Source: Acidimicrobiales bacterium (lineage in GTDB: Bacteria; Actinomycetota; Acidimicrobiia; Acidimicrobiales; SZUA-35). Taken from it: a stretch of DNA of 64,000 bases. Within the stretch, counting starts at the first letter, position 1; each line of letters starts with the position of its first letter. Position numbers and translations under genes: made by a program. The stretch spans positions 310,001 through 374,000 of the forward strand of contig JANQPB010000014.1 in the NCBI GenBank assembly GCA_028285495.1, written 5' to 3'. Shown here piece by piece: positions 6,476 to 16,189 of the stretch. A model generated the notes under the pieces. It saw only the letters and a list, made by a program, of their open reading frames with translations, ran no database searches and was not told the origin of the DNA.

Positions 6476-7981
6476 TCATGTCGGCGGGGTCGCCGCTGCC
6501 CCCGGTCTCGGCAGGTCGACCGAGGGGAAGCGGGGGTCCGGCGACCAGGGCAGCACGTCGCCGGTCGCCACCAGCCAGCGGAGGATCTCGCCCTCGAGCT
6601 CACCCTCGACCGCCGCATGCTCCGGCCGGCCGGCGAGGTTGTGGAGCTCGTCCGGGTCGGCGGTGCGGTCGTACAGCTCGGGCGGTTCGTACAGCCGCCA
6701 CACGTAGGTCCAGGCCGCCGAACGGACGGCCACCGCCTTGCCGACCGCCTCGGGTCGATCGTGCTGGGCCTTGCCCTTGAGGTCGTAGGGGAACCCGGGT
6801 TGCTCCAGCAGATCCCGCTCGTCGACCAGGAACCCGCCCTCGGTGAAGGCGTGGGTCCGATGGGTGCGATCGGGATCGTGCAGCGCGGGCAGGAGGCTTC
6901 GCCCGAACTGGGTGTGGGTCAGCTCGGCCTCCGCCAGCTCGGCCACGGTCGGCACGAGGTCGATCAGCTCGACCGGATCGTCGACGGTCCGCCCGGCCGG
7001 GATGCCGGGACCGGCCATGATCAACGGGTCGCGGGCCAGGCAGTCGTGCAGTCCGGATGGCCACTTCTCGATGAGGTCGTAGTCGCCGAGGTACTCCCCG
7101 TGGTCGCTGAACACCACGACGACCGTGTCGTCGACGGCGTCGGCCCGGTCGAGGGCGGCGAGCAGCCGACCGACGTGGTGGTCGAAGCGGGACACCATGC
7201 CGTGGTAGACCGCGGCGATCTCCCGCCACTGGTCGTCGTCGAGCCGGTCGGTGCCGTACGTGGCGCGCAGGTGTCGGGCGAAGCGGGGCTCGTGGCCGCT
7301 GCGGACCGGGGGGCGGCGATCGGGGATCGACGCCCGGTCGTGCAGCGAGTACCAGGGCTCGGTCACGGCGAACGGGCAGTGCGGGAACAGCAGCGGGACG
7401 TAGAGCACCCACGGCTCGCCGGCCGCCGGGTCGCCGGCGGTGCCGGCGCCGGAGGCCCAACGGCGCAGCCAGGCCTCGGCGGTCCTGACGCCGGCCTCGT
7501 CGAAGTCCGACAGCTCGTCGTCGCCCCCGTCCAGCCGGCCGACGTAGAAGGCCCGGACCATCGGGTCGTCCGGATCGAGGTCGCGCATGAGGCCGCCGAT
7601 CGGCCGGGTCGGAGGCTCGAGCCAGCCGTACTCGTCGCAGCTCGCCTCCGTCCCGCCCGGGGCCCAGGTGTCGCCCCGAGCCCCGATGTGGGTGACGTGG
7701 TAGCCCTGGTACTTGAGCGTCTTGAGCAGGTCGGGGTCCTCGGGCCGGAGCAGGTGGGTGAGGCTGCGATGGCCCCGGGTGTGGGGGTACCAGCCCGTCA
7801 GGAACGAGGCCCGACTCGGTGAGCAGACCGTGTGCTGCACGAACGCGCTGGTGAAGCGAGCGCCCCGCTCGGCCAGGGCGTCGAGATGAGGGGTGCTGGC
7901 GATGGGTGAGCCGAAGGCACCGACGGCGTCGGCCCGGAGCTGGTCGGCCACGACGATCAGGAAGTTGGGTCGATTGGCCAT
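6476..7981 (-). CDS. Type I sulfatase
   Basis: A 501-residue sulfatase of the alkaline-phosphatase superfamily. C53 in CSPSRASF is the CxPxR site that is converted to formylglycine; metal ligands are visible as VADQLRAD near the N-terminus and FSDHGEYLGD in the middle. It hydrolyses sulfate esters, possibly of algal polysaccharides or lipids. No signal peptide is evident from the chosen ATG at 7981, so a cytoplasmic enzyme is suggested. The frame is open upstream, but the fold starts at NFLIVVADQ. The formylglycine-generating enzyme is not in this window. It is divergent from the lactone oxidase. Confidence 0.88.
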   Translation of the reverse strand: MANRPNFLIVVADQLRADAVGAFGSPIASTPHLDALAERGARFTSAFVQHTVCSPSRASFLTGWYPHTRGHRSLTHLLRPEDPDLLKTLKYQGYHVTHIGARGDTWAPGGTEASCDEYGWLEPPTRPIGGLMRDLDPDDPMVRAFYVGRLDGGDDELSDFDEAGVRTAEAWLRRWASGAGTAGDPAAGEPWVLYVPLLFPHCPFAVTEPWYSLHDRASIPDRRPPVRSGHEPRFARHLRATYGTDRLDDDQWREIAAVYHGMVSRFDHHVGRLLAALDRADAVDDTVVVVFSDHGEYLGDYDLIEKWPSGLHDCLARDPLIMAGPGIPAGRTVDDPVELIDLVPTVAELAEAELTHTQFGRSLLPALHDPDRTHRTHAFTEGGFLVDERDLLEQPGFPYDLKGKAQHDRPEAVGKAVAVRSAAWTYVWRLYEPPELYDRTADPDELHNLAGRPEHAAVEGELEGEILRWLVATGDVLPWSPDPRFPSVDLPRPGAAATPPT

Positions 7982-8098
7982 CGCCAGCCAACTACAGCAG
8001 CCGAGGCCGGGAATCTCACATCGATGTATCAGGGCGGTCCGCCCGACGGTCTGTTGGCCAACCACGCTCGGCCGATCGCGCTCGAGAAGGGGGTTCTC

Positions 8099-9505
8099 GT
8101 GGGGTACCCGCACTTCGCCGTCGCCGCAACCAAGACGACCGCCAACGCCGGCGTCTACCTCGCCACCGGTCGCAAGCGTCTCCTGCTCGAGGGACGGTAT
8201 CGGCGAGGTCGCTACCGCAACTGGTCCGGCGATCGCCGGCACCGGGCCAACTGGGTCAAGCCCCGCACCGAGATCGAGATCGCCCGGGTGGTCGCCGGCG
8301 CCTCACAGGTCCGGCTCGTCGGGTCCGGGCACTCGTTCAACGACGGCCTGGCCACCGCGGGGGCCACGATGTCGCTCGACCGGCTCAGCGGGATCATCAA
8401 CATCGACCGCGAGTCCCGCCGGGCCACGGTCCGGGCCGGCACCCGGCTGCGCGATCTCACCCCCGAGCTGCGGGCCGATGGCCTGGCCATCCGCTCGCTC
8501 GCCTCCCACGACGCCCAGAGCGTGGCCGGCATCCTGTCGTCCGACGTGCACGGCACCGGCCGGCTGCCCGCCCATCTCAGCGACCAGGTGGTCGGTCTCC
8601 GCATCGTCGACGGGACCGGCGCGATCCACGACGTCGAGCCGGGTGACGAGCTCTTCGCCGCCGCCATCGGAGGGATCGGCGCGGTCGGCATCATCACCCG
8701 GGTCACCGTGCAGTGCGTCGACGCGTTCCGACTCCACCAGCGGACCCGGGTCGAGCCGACGGCCTGGGCGGTGGCCAACCTCGACCGGCTGCTGGCCGAC
8801 CACGACCACGTCAGCTTCTACGCCTACCCGTTCACCGACCTGCTGCACGTCCACACCTGGGACCGGACCGACGAGCCGCTTTCGACCCTCGGCCGCCGGC
8901 GCGAGGCCCTCAACGAGGCCAAGGCCGCGGTCAGCGCAGCGGTCGTCGGCGACGCCTCGGCCCACTGGGGACTGCTCCCCCGGGCCGCCGGGGTGGCGAT
9001 GCGGTTGCAGACCGGCACGTCGCTGGTGCTGGAGTCGCACGAGGCGTTCAGCCGGAGCCAGTACCACCTGCACCAGGAGCTGGAGGTGGCCGTGCCCCGG
9101 GATCGGGTGTGGGTCGAGCTGGAGGCGACGATGGCGCGGTACCGCGAGCGCTACGGGAAGCAGCGCCTGCCGTTCCTGTTGACCGAGGTCCGGTTCAGCC
9201 CGGCCGGCCACGACCGGACGCTGCTCGGGGCCGGGGCCGAGCGCGACACCGCGTGGTTGTGCCTGTGCTGCAACCAGTCGGGAGCCGTCGACGCCTACTT
9301 CGGCGAGATCGAGGAGTGGGTCCGGGGCACCGACGCCCGCATCCACCTCGGCAAGTGGTGCGAGACCCTCGACGCCATCGACCTGGCCCGCATGCACGGC
9401 GACCGGTTCGCGCAGTTCCAGGCGGTCCGGGCCGTCACCGACCCGCGGGGCAAGCTGAGCAACCACTTCACCGACCGAGTGCTCGGTCCCGTCGAGTCGT
9501 GCTAG
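8099..9505 (+). CDS. FAD-linked sugar-lactone oxidase (D-arabinono-1,4-lactone oxidase family)
   Basis: A 468-residue VAO-fold flavoprotein. The FAD domain shows VRLVGSGHSFNDGLATAGATMSL near residues 70-95 and GILSSDVHGTG further on; the C-terminal part has the ALO-type end with FQAVRAVTDPRGKLSN. The family oxidises aldonolactones or alditols with O2 or another acceptor. GTG 8099 is favoured because AAGGGGG lies 5 nt upstream; the frame is open to an ATG at 8024 that adds 25 poorly conserved residues. The downstream glycerophosphodiesterase follows after 96 nt and may be cotranscribed. Confidence 0.82.
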   Translation: MGYPHFAVAATKTTANAGVYLATGRKRLLLEGRYRRGRYRNWSGDRRHRANWVKPRTEIEIARVVAGASQVRLVGSGHSFNDGLATAGATMSLDRLSGIINIDRESRRATVRAGTRLRDLTPELRADGLAIRSLASHDAQSVAGILSSDVHGTGRLPAHLSDQVVGLRIVDGTGAIHDVEPGDELFAAAIGGIGAVGIITRVTVQCVDAFRLHQRTRVEPTAWAVANLDRLLADHDHVSFYAYPFTDLLHVHTWDRTDEPLSTLGRRREALNEAKAAVSAAVVGDASAHWGLLPRAAGVAMRLQTGTSLVLESHEAFSRSQYHLHQELEVAVPRDRVWVELEATMARYRERYGKQRLPFLLTEVRFSPAGHDRTLLGAGAERDTAWLCLCCNQSGAVDAYFGEIEEWVRGTDARIHLGKWCETLDAIDLARMHGDRFAQFQAVRAVTDPRGKLSNHFTDRVLGPVESC

Positions 9506-9601
9506 GACGAGGTGGTCCGGACCGCACGCCCCGCCAACGCCGCTCGCCGCACCACCCGGGCTCGACCCCCCACCTCCACCTCAACCGATCGAGGATGCTC
9601 C

Positions 9602-10360
9602 ATGGCGGACACCATCCATCCTTTCTTCGACCACGACGGCCCGATCCCGCTGGCCCACCGGGGCGGCGGGGCCGAGGAGGTGGAGAACAGCGCGGCGGCG
9701 TTCGCCAATGCCGCCGCGCTCGGCTATCGCCATCTCGACATCGACCTGCAGGCAACGGCCGACGGCGTGCTGGTTGCCCACCACGACGACTCGCTCGAGC
9801 GGTTGACCGGCGTCGATGCGGCGGTCGGCGACCTGACCTGGGACGACGTCGGTGAGCTGCGCCTGGCGAACGGCGAGCCGCTTGCCCGCTTCGACGAGCT
9901 GCTGGACGCCCACCCCGGCGTCTTCTGGAACATCGAGCTGAAGGACGACGGCTCGATCGGCCCGACGGTCGAGCTGGTTCGCCAGCGTCGGCTCGATCGA
10001 CGGGTGTGCCTCAACACGTTCGACGACCGGAGGATGCGACGGATCCGTCGAGCCGCGGTCGGGCTGGAGCCGGCCTTCTCGACCCCGATCGCGGCGACGC
10101 TCTGGTTGAAGGTCGCCTCGTTGCTCCCGTTCCTCCCCTTCCGCACATCGGCCGACGCCACCCAGGCCCCCGTCGAGGATCGGCGCGTCAAGGTCCTCGA
10201 CGAGCGGTTCGTCCGCCGGGCCAAGAAGGCGGGGCTAGTGGTCGTCGTCTGGACGATCGACGAGCCGGACGAGATCGAGCGACTGCTCGACATCGGCGTC
10301 GACGGGATCCTGACCGACGCCCCACAGACGCTGCGCACCGTGCTCGACGGCCGCCGCTGA
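9602..10360 (+). CDS. Glycerophosphodiester phosphodiesterase family protein
   Basis: A 252-residue TIM-barrel GDPD protein. Family motifs are PLAHRGGGAEEVENS at residues 15-29 (catalytic HRG), DIDLQATADGVLVAHHD around residue 52, IELK near residue 106 and VVVWTIDEPDEIERLLDIG at the C-terminus. It should hydrolyse glycerophosphodiesters to glycerol-3-phosphate and an alcohol. No signal peptide is seen, so it is cytoplasmic. The ATG at 9602 with a GAGGA site upstream is preferred over earlier in-frame codons that add an Arg-rich non-conserved stretch. Confidence 0.87.
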   Translation: MADTIHPFFDHDGPIPLAHRGGGAEEVENSAAAFANAAALGYRHLDIDLQATADGVLVAHHDDSLERLTGVDAAVGDLTWDDVGELRLANGEPLARFDELLDAHPGVFWNIELKDDGSIGPTVELVRQRRLDRRVCLNTFDDRRMRRIRRAAVGLEPAFSTPIAATLWLKVASLLPFLPFRTSADATQAPVEDRRVKVLDERFVRRAKKAGLVVVVWTIDEPDEIERLLDIGVDGILTDAPQTLRTVLDGRR

Positions 10361-10411
10361 CCGGACGGGCAGCCGAATCGATCCCAAGCGCGGCCCCGTT
10401 GGGCGAGTGAC

Positions 10412-10458
10412 GTTCGCCGAAGGCGAACTCGGGGTCCGGTGCTCCGCACCGGGACCCC
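10412..10458. terminator. Two hairpins between convergent genes
   Basis: GTTCGCC-gaa-GGCGAAC (10412-10428) is a perfect seven-pair stem, followed by GGGGTCCGGTGC-tcc-GCACCGGGACCCC (10431-10458), a 12-pair stem with one bulge ending at the stop of the next gene. Neither has a T tract, as is common in high-GC actinobacteria; they probably end transcription from both sides. Confidence 0.5.
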
Positions 10459-11243
10459 TACACGCCGTCGACTGCGACGTCGCCGAGACGGGCCAGCCGC
10501 CATGGCTTGCGGCCGTAGGCCACGACGCGACCGGTCAGTCCCGCCAGGATCGGACTCATCCGACCGAGCCCGACGGCGATGAACGCCGCGGGATCGGCGT
10601 TCATCCTCGCATCCGCCGTGGTCGGTCGCCCCCGCTCGACGGCCAGGCGGCCCCGCTCGTCGACGTGGTAGGTGAAGTCGAGCCCGCCCCGGAACCGGAG
10701 CCCGTAGGTGCCGGCGAGCGGGGCGGCCTTGGCCGGATCGACGAAGACCGACAGGATCGACATCTGCTGCTCGATGCCAGCCAGCGCCTGGCGGCGGGTG
10801 AGCTGCCGGCGGTTCCCGGTGATCCGAGCGAGGTCCCAGCCGTGGAGGATGCACTCGACGAGCAGCGCGGCGGCGATGTTGGCCACCGTCGTCGCACATC
10901 CGTAGAGCCAGCGCCGCTCGTCCGGCTCGGCCGGGGCGAGGATCGTCTCGGTCTCGTCGAGCAGCAGCTCGGCGAGGTCGTCGACGGTGGCTCCGACGAG
11001 GTGCGATCGGGCGGCGACGGAGAACGCGGCCCAGTCGTCGGGTGGCTCGAAGTCGGGACCGAGCTCGTGCTGGCGCCGGTACAGCTCGGCGAGCGAGGCC
11101 AGGTGGGCGGCCAGCTCGGTCACGTTCCAGTCGAGGTTCGGGACCGGGGCCGCCGGGTCGGGGGCCGAGCGCACCTGCTCGGCGAACGCCGCCGCGGCCG
11201 CTCGGACCTCACCCCGCAGCCACGTCCAGTCGTCGGTCCCCAC
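10458..11243 (-). CDS. Maleylpyruvate isomerase-type DinB protein with SCP-2-like C-terminus
   Basis: A 261-residue protein. The N-terminal half is a DinB/mycothiol-dependent maleylpyruvate isomerase domain, with WNVTELAAHLASL and CILHGWDLARITG supplying the usual metal-binding His residues. The C-terminal part (GLRFRGGLDFTYHVDERGRL to AAFIAVGLGRMSP) resembles the SCP-2 sterol-carrier fold often fused in this family. The proteins use mycothiol or bind metal; the individual substrate is not predictable. The GTG at 11243 is 11 nt after the STAND ATPase stop, so the two are likely cotranscribed. Start choice is uncertain because no clear ribosome site is seen. Confidence 0.75.
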   Translation of the reverse strand: MGTDDWTWLRGEVRAAAAAFAEQVRSAPDPAAPVPNLDWNVTELAAHLASLAELYRRQHELGPDFEPPDDWAAFSVAARSHLVGATVDDLAELLLDETETILAPAEPDERRWLYGCATTVANIAAALLVECILHGWDLARITGNRRQLTRRQALAGIEQQMSILSVFVDPAKAAPLAGTYGLRFRGGLDFTYHVDERGRLAVERGRPTTADARMNADPAAFIAVGLGRMSPILAGLTGRVVAYGRKPWRLARLGDVAVDGV

Positions 11244-11254
11244 GACCGGGGAGC

Positions 11255-14029
11255 CTACCGCTCGACCCGCCAGCGGACCGGTGGGTGTGGCCGGTAGGCG
11301 CAATAGGTACCCGTCGAGATCGAGTTGCGGAAGTGGGCCCCGAGGTCGTCGTCGAGCTCGGCGATGCGGCGGATCGTGGTCCGCAGCCGCTGGGTGACGG
11401 CCGAGCGGGCCCGCTCGCTGTCGCTGCCGAGACGGCGGTGGCGGCCGCCGAGGCCGATGGCCCGGGTCAGCTCGTCGACCAGGGCGTCGAGCTCGTCCCG
11501 GTGGCGCTCGGCCCGGGCCAGGTCGTTGGCGGCCTCGGCCTCGTCGATCTCGCCCTGCAGCTCCCGCACCCGTTCCTCGTAGCGGCGGCGGGCCTCGGCG
11601 TCGATGACCTCGTCGTCGGCGACCGTGCTCACGCCGCCGCTCAGATCGACGGCGGGGATCTCGCGGCCGGGCACCTCGAGCAGGGCGGCGAGGTCGGCCA
11701 GGCCCTTGGAGCGCCTGATCCGGATCGTCGACGCACCCATCGTCAACCGCCACACGTCGCCCTCGGCCACCAGCTCGGCGGCCGCACCGTCGGCGTCTGT
11801 GCCGTCGGCGGCCGCACCGCCAGCCGGCTCGGGCGGGGCGGCAGGCGTGGTCGACGGCGTGGCGCCGGCCGCCGGCGGCCCGGCCGATCGCGCCAGCTCG
11901 ACCAGCATGGCGGATCGGCAACGAACGTAGACCTCGCGGATCGACAGCACCCGACCTGGCTCGATGGCGTCGGCCGGAACCGCCATCTCCAGCGGCGTCA
12001 GGAACGACGTGATCGGCAGGTCGGCCGCCGTGGCCACCAGGTCGGGCCAGCCGTCATCGCCTCGCCGGCGCATGACCTCGGCCGCCAGGTCGAGGACGTA
12101 GCGCAGCTCGTCGAGACCGGCCCGCCGGCTCAGTTCGTCGAGCAGCTCCAGGACCGTCGCCGCCGTGGCCTCGAGCCGGTCGGCGGCCAGCTCCGCCTCG
12201 CCCCGCAGCCGGAGGCAGAACGACGTGCCGGCCGGGTAGCCCAGCTCGCGGGCCGAGTCGAGGGCCGACTCGATCGCCTCCACCGCCTCCGGCGACCGGG
12301 GATCCCGCCTGACGAGGGTTGCCGCCCGCGAGGCCTCGGCCCACTGCCGGTTGATCGGGGCGTTGCGGCGGTCGGCCTCGACCACGACCGACTCGATCTG
12401 GTCGAGGCCGCGCTCGACGTCGCCGAGCTCGACGATGGCCAGGGCCTCGTCGACCAGCATCTCCATGGTCAGGCCGTGGGCTCCCCGCTCGTCGGCCACT
12501 CGTGCCGCCTCGGCGAACCCGGCCCTGGCCCCCGCCAGGTCACCCTGGGCCCGACGGCTCTGGGCCATGACCCGCAGCAGGAGCGCCGGGGCGGCCCGCC
12601 GGCCCCGGGCGTTCGGCAGGGCCCGCTCGGCCAGCTCGATGGCGCCACCGGTGTCGCCGGCCAGGAACCGACAGGTGGCCACGGTGGCGGCGGCGGCCGG
12701 CCAGCGGCGGCTGGTCGGATCGGGCCATCGGGCCAGGACCGCCTCGCCGAGTTGGTGGATCTCGGTCGAGTGGGCGTTGTGCACGATCCCCCACAGCACC
12801 GCGACCAGCAGCAGGGCCCGGTCGGGCTCGTCGTCGTGGTCGAGCAGCCAGCGGATCGACGCCGCCGTGTGATCGTAGAGGTCGAGGAGGCCGTGCAGGT
12901 CCGACGGTCGCCAGCCGTCCGGGCCGCCGCGGCTGATGGCCAGGGTCTCGGCGATGATGACGTCGACGAGCCTGCTGCGGACCTCGCCGGCCCGACCCGA
13001 CCGCTCCAGCAGCTGGGCCGCCACGGCCCTCACCGGGTGGAGCAGGCGGTAGCGGGTCGGGTCGAGCGAGCGGTCGACGACGACGAGCGACGCCGCCACC
13101 AGCATGTCGAGCAGCTCCTGCCACTCGACGCCATCGCCCCCGTCGGCGCCGTCGCCCGGCCCGGCGGTGACCGGCGAGGCGGTGACCGGCGAAGCCTCGC
13201 CACCGGACCACCGCTCGGCCACGACCGAGCGGGCCAGCTCGCCGGTGAACGGTCCGGCGAACACGGCCAGCTCCTCGAACGCCCGTCGCTGGCCGTCGTC
13301 GAGCAGCCGGTACGACCAGTCGACCAGCTCGGCCACGCTGCCGTGGCTGGCCCGGCCCCGGAAGCGACGCCGGCTGAGCACGCCGGGCCGGTCGAGCTGG
13401 GCCGCCAGCTCCCGCAGACCCATCGTACGGAGGCGGGCGGCGGCGATCTCGATGGCCAGCGGCATCCCGTCGAGCCGACGGCACACCTCGGCCGCCGCCT
13501 CCTCGTCGCCCGGCCCGAGATCGACGCCGTGGTCCCTGGCCCGGGCCGCCAACAACCGGACCGACGGCGAGGCTGCGTCGGCGTCGCCCGGCGGCGGCGT
13601 CCGGAGCGGGGCCAGCGAGACGATCGACTCGCCGATGACGTCGAGCGGGGTTCGGCTGGTGGCGATGACCCGGGGCGTCGGCGACGCCTCCAGGAGCTGG
13701 GTGAGCGCGTCGGCGGCGGCGTCGAGCACGTGCTCGCAGTTGTCGACGACCAGCAGGATCGCCTCCTCGCTCGGGCTGTCCCGCAGGGAGTCGAAGTCGG
13801 CGTAGCCGAGCTGGCCGGCGATGGCCTCGGTGACCGCAGCGGCGTCGTCGACCCGGGTCAGGTCGACCGCGGCGGCGCCGAGCGGGTAGCGCTCGCCGAT
13901 CCCCTCGGCCACCGAGCGGGCCAGTGCCGTCTTGCCGATCCCGCCGGGCCCGCAGATCGTCACCAGCCGTCGCTGACCGAGCCGCTCGACCACCTGGGCT
14001 CTCTCGGTGTCCCTCCCGAACAGCTCCAT
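11255..14029 (-). CDS. STAND-type ATPase, AfsR/LuxR-activator-like, with coiled-coil C-terminus
   Basis: A 924-residue protein that starts directly with an NB-ARC-like ATPase: Walker A GPGGIGKT near residue 28, Walker B LLVVDNCEHV near residue 93, a sensor region VIATSRTPL and a GMPLAIEIAAARL motif. The middle (about 330-700) is helical and repeat-like, as in TPR domains of large regulators. The last 200 residues contain a charged coiled coil (RRYEERVRELQGEIDEAE) and a helical segment ending SERARSAVTQRLRTTIRRIA, seen at the end of related actinobacterial signalling proteins. No LuxR or SARP DNA-binding domain is visible. It is probably a ligand-sensing switch; target unknown. GGAGG precedes the ATG. 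Confidence 0.75.
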   Translation of the reverse strand: MELFGRDTERAQVVERLGQRRLVTICGPGGIGKTALARSVAEGIGERYPLGAAAVDLTRVDDAAAVTEAIAGQLGYADFDSLRDSPSEEAILLVVDNCEHVLDAAADALTQLLEASPTPRVIATSRTPLDVIGESIVSLAPLRTPPPGDADAASPSVRLLAARARDHGVDLGPGDEEAAAEVCRRLDGMPLAIEIAAARLRTMGLRELAAQLDRPGVLSRRRFRGRASHGSVAELVDWSYRLLDDGQRRAFEELAVFAGPFTGELARSVVAERWSGGEASPVTASPVTAGPGDGADGGDGVEWQELLDMLVAASLVVVDRSLDPTRYRLLHPVRAVAAQLLERSGRAGEVRSRLVDVIIAETLAISRGGPDGWRPSDLHGLLDLYDHTAASIRWLLDHDDEPDRALLLVAVLWGIVHNAHSTEIHQLGEAVLARWPDPTSRRWPAAAATVATCRFLAGDTGGAIELAERALPNARGRRAAPALLLRVMAQSRRAQGDLAGARAGFAEAARVADERGAHGLTMEMLVDEALAIVELGDVERGLDQIESVVVEADRRNAPINRQWAEASRAATLVRRDPRSPEAVEAIESALDSARELGYPAGTSFCLRLRGEAELAADRLEATAATVLELLDELSRRAGLDELRYVLDLAAEVMRRRGDDGWPDLVATAADLPITSFLTPLEMAVPADAIEPGRVLSIREVYVRCRSAMLVELARSAGPPAAGATPSTTPAAPPEPAGGAAADGTDADGAAAELVAEGDVWRLTMGASTIRIRRSKGLADLAALLEVPGREIPAVDLSGGVSTVADDEVIDAEARRRYEERVRELQGEIDEAEAANDLARAERHRDELDALVDELTRAIGLGGRHRRLGSDSERARSAVTQRLRTTIRRIAELDDDLGAHFRNSISTGTYCAYRPHPPVRWRVER

Positions 14030-14152
14030 CCGTTCCCTCCGGGGGCCCGGCCCGGATGGTGGGGTGGGCGCCCACCATCGAGCTAAGCAGGTCGGTCCGA
14101 GGCTGTCACCCGAAGCGGCCGCCGGTGATCGCGCCGACGAGTGGAGGTGCGG

Positions 14153-16105
14153 TCAGGGCTCGATGATCGCCGGGAGCTCGAAGACGTCGAGGGCGGCGAG
14201 CAGGTCGAGGATCACCTGGGGATCGCCGGCGGTGACGGCACCGTCCGGCAGGGCCTCCGGCTCGCCGAGCGCCGCCGTCAACTCGCCCCGGGTCAGCCGA
14301 ACCGACACCTCGGCATCGTCGGCCACGGCGCCGTCGGTGTGGTGCACCGCCGATCGGGACACGCCGAGCACGTGGTCCTCGCCGTCCCCGAGGTCGGTCA
14401 GGTGCAGGTTGATCGTCGCTTCGCTCCTCGGGAACGCCGACGGGTCGAACCGGACCCCGATGGTGTCGATCAGGTGTTCGGCGGTCATGGCGTTCGACAG
14501 GTCCCGGGTCGGCACCCGACCACCGCCGGGCGAGCCATGCCGCAGCTCCTGGGCCCCCATCAGGTAGGCGTTGCGCCAGGTCGCCGACTCGGACTGGTAG
14601 CCGAGCTGCTCGAGGGCGTCGGCCTGGAGGTTGCGGGCCCGCGTGTCGGTCGGGTCGGCGAACACGACGTGGTTGACGACCTGGGCCACCCACCGGTAGT
14701 CGCCCTCGTCGAAGCTGGCCTGCGCCCGGTCGAGCACGGCGTCGGCCCCGCCCATGAACTCGACGTAGCGTCGGCCGGCGTCGACCGGGGGCAGCGGGTC
14801 GAGGTTGGCCGGGTTGCCGTCGTACCAGCCGAGGTACCGGTTGTAGACCGAGCGCACGTTGTGGGACACCGTGCCGTAGTAGCCCTGCACGTGGCTCTGG
14901 TCGTAGGCCTCGGGCATCGACAGCTCGGCCGCGATCTCGGTCGGCACGTGGCCCCGGTTGGCGAGCCGCATCGTCTGGTCGTGCATCCACCGGTACACGT
15001 CGCGCTGCATCTCGAGGAAGGTCCGCACGTCGTCGTTGCCGAAGCGGGGCCAGTGGTGGCTGGTGAACATCGTCTCGGTGTGGTCGCCCCAGAGCTGCAG
15101 GGCCTCGTGGATGTACTTCGACCAGGCCAGCGAGTTGCGGGTCTGGGCCCCGCGGATCGGATAGAGGTTGTGCAGCGTGTGGGTGCAGTTCTCGGCCATG
15201 CACAGCAGGCCGCGCCCCGATCCGGCCGCGCTCCGTCCCGGGAGGGGCTCGGGGAAGAAGAAGTTCATCTCGGCCGGGGCCTCGGCGTCCGGCGTGTTCT
15301 GGAACACGACCCGGATCCCACTCAGGGTCAGCTCGGCCCCGGTCTCCGACACGATCTCGGTCGGGGCGATCAGGTCCGACCGGGCGAGGCCCATCGCCGA
15401 GCCGAGCCCGCAGTCGACGTGGCCCCGCGGGCCAGGGGGGAGCAGCGGCCCGAACTGGTACATCGCCCGCCGGCCCATGATCGGCCCGGCGATCACGTTC
15501 TCGCTGACCACCTCCTCCATGAACCCGACGGGGGCGACGATCCGGACGTCACCCCGGTCGACGGCCTCCTGGGAGGTGACGCCGAGGATGCCGCCGAAGT
15601 GGTCGACGTGGGAGTGGGTGTAGATGATCGACGTGACGGGGCGCTCGCCGAGCGTCCGGTTGGCCAGGTCGAGGGAGGCGGCCGCGGCCGGGGCGTTGGT
15701 CAGCGGGTCGATGATCAGCCAGCCGTCGTCGCCGGCCAGGAACGTGATGTTGGCGATGTCGTAGCCGCGGACCTGCCAGACACCGTCGGCCACCTCGAAC
15801 AGGCCGTGGTTGACGTTGAGCCTGGCCTGACGCCACAGGCTCGGGTTGACCGACGGCGGCGCCTTGGCCGACTCGGTCACGAAGGCGTGGTTGGCGACGT
15901 CGAACACCACGTGGTCCTGGTCGCCGCCGAACGGGTTCGGCACGGTGACCCGACCGTCGGCGAGCTGGGCGATCAGGCCCGCGGTCGCCCGATCGGTGTC
16001 GCCCGGATCGTCGAACGAGACCACCACGTCGGCGTTGGCCGCCGCCGTGATCGCCGTCGGCGGCTTCGGGGCCGCGGGCTGGTCGTCGATGCTGGCATCG
16101 GTCAT
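14153..16105 (-). CDS. Alkyl (linear primary) sulfatase, metallo-beta-lactamase fold
   Basis: A 650-residue class III alkylsulfatase similar to SdsA1/BDS1. The zinc-binding motif THSHVDHFGG lies near residue 170, and AMYQFGPLLPPGPRGHVDCGLG, LCMAENCTHTLHNLYPIRGA and MFTSHHWPRFG are family landmarks around the active site. The middle is an alpha-helical dimerisation region and the last 120 residues an SCP-2-like domain that binds the alkyl chain. It releases sulfate from SDS-like esters. There is no signal peptide, unlike Pseudomonas SdsA1. The start ATG has a strong GGAGG 6 nt upstream and TACGCT about 45 nt upstream. Confidence 0.92.
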   Translation of the reverse strand: MTDASIDDQPAAPKPPTAITAAANADVVVSFDDPGDTDRATAGLIAQLADGRVTVPNPFGGDQDHVVFDVANHAFVTESAKAPPSVNPSLWRQARLNVNHGLFEVADGVWQVRGYDIANITFLAGDDGWLIIDPLTNAPAAAASLDLANRTLGERPVTSIIYTHSHVDHFGGILGVTSQEAVDRGDVRIVAPVGFMEEVVSENVIAGPIMGRRAMYQFGPLLPPGPRGHVDCGLGSAMGLARSDLIAPTEIVSETGAELTLSGIRVVFQNTPDAEAPAEMNFFFPEPLPGRSAAGSGRGLLCMAENCTHTLHNLYPIRGAQTRNSLAWSKYIHEALQLWGDHTETMFTSHHWPRFGNDDVRTFLEMQRDVYRWMHDQTMRLANRGHVPTEIAAELSMPEAYDQSHVQGYYGTVSHNVRSVYNRYLGWYDGNPANLDPLPPVDAGRRYVEFMGGADAVLDRAQASFDEGDYRWVAQVVNHVVFADPTDTRARNLQADALEQLGYQSESATWRNAYLMGAQELRHGSPGGGRVPTRDLSNAMTAEHLIDTIGVRFDPSAFPRSEATINLHLTDLGDGEDHVLGVSRSAVHHTDGAVADDAEVSVRLTRGELTAALGEPEALPDGAVTAGDPQVILDLLAALDVFELPAIIEP

Positions 16106-16150
16106 GATCGTCCTCCGTCGGGCGACCCGAGCGGCTCGGGCGCCGCTTGT

Positions 16151-16156
16151 AGCGTA
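16151..16156 (-). promoter_or_regulatory. Likely -10 box (TACGCT) of the alkylsulfatase gene
   Basis: TACGCT on the minus strand gives a leader of roughly 40 nt before the ATG at 16105, with GGAGG inside it. No clear -35 box. Confidence 0.4.
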
Positions 16157-16189
16157 CGGAGGCCGATGGGAGGGGGCCAGGTGGAGGGG

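Noticed and set aside
11042..14086. Plus-strand 1014-residue open frame
   Set aside because: Antisense to the STAND ATPase and the DinB gene; low-complexity composition.
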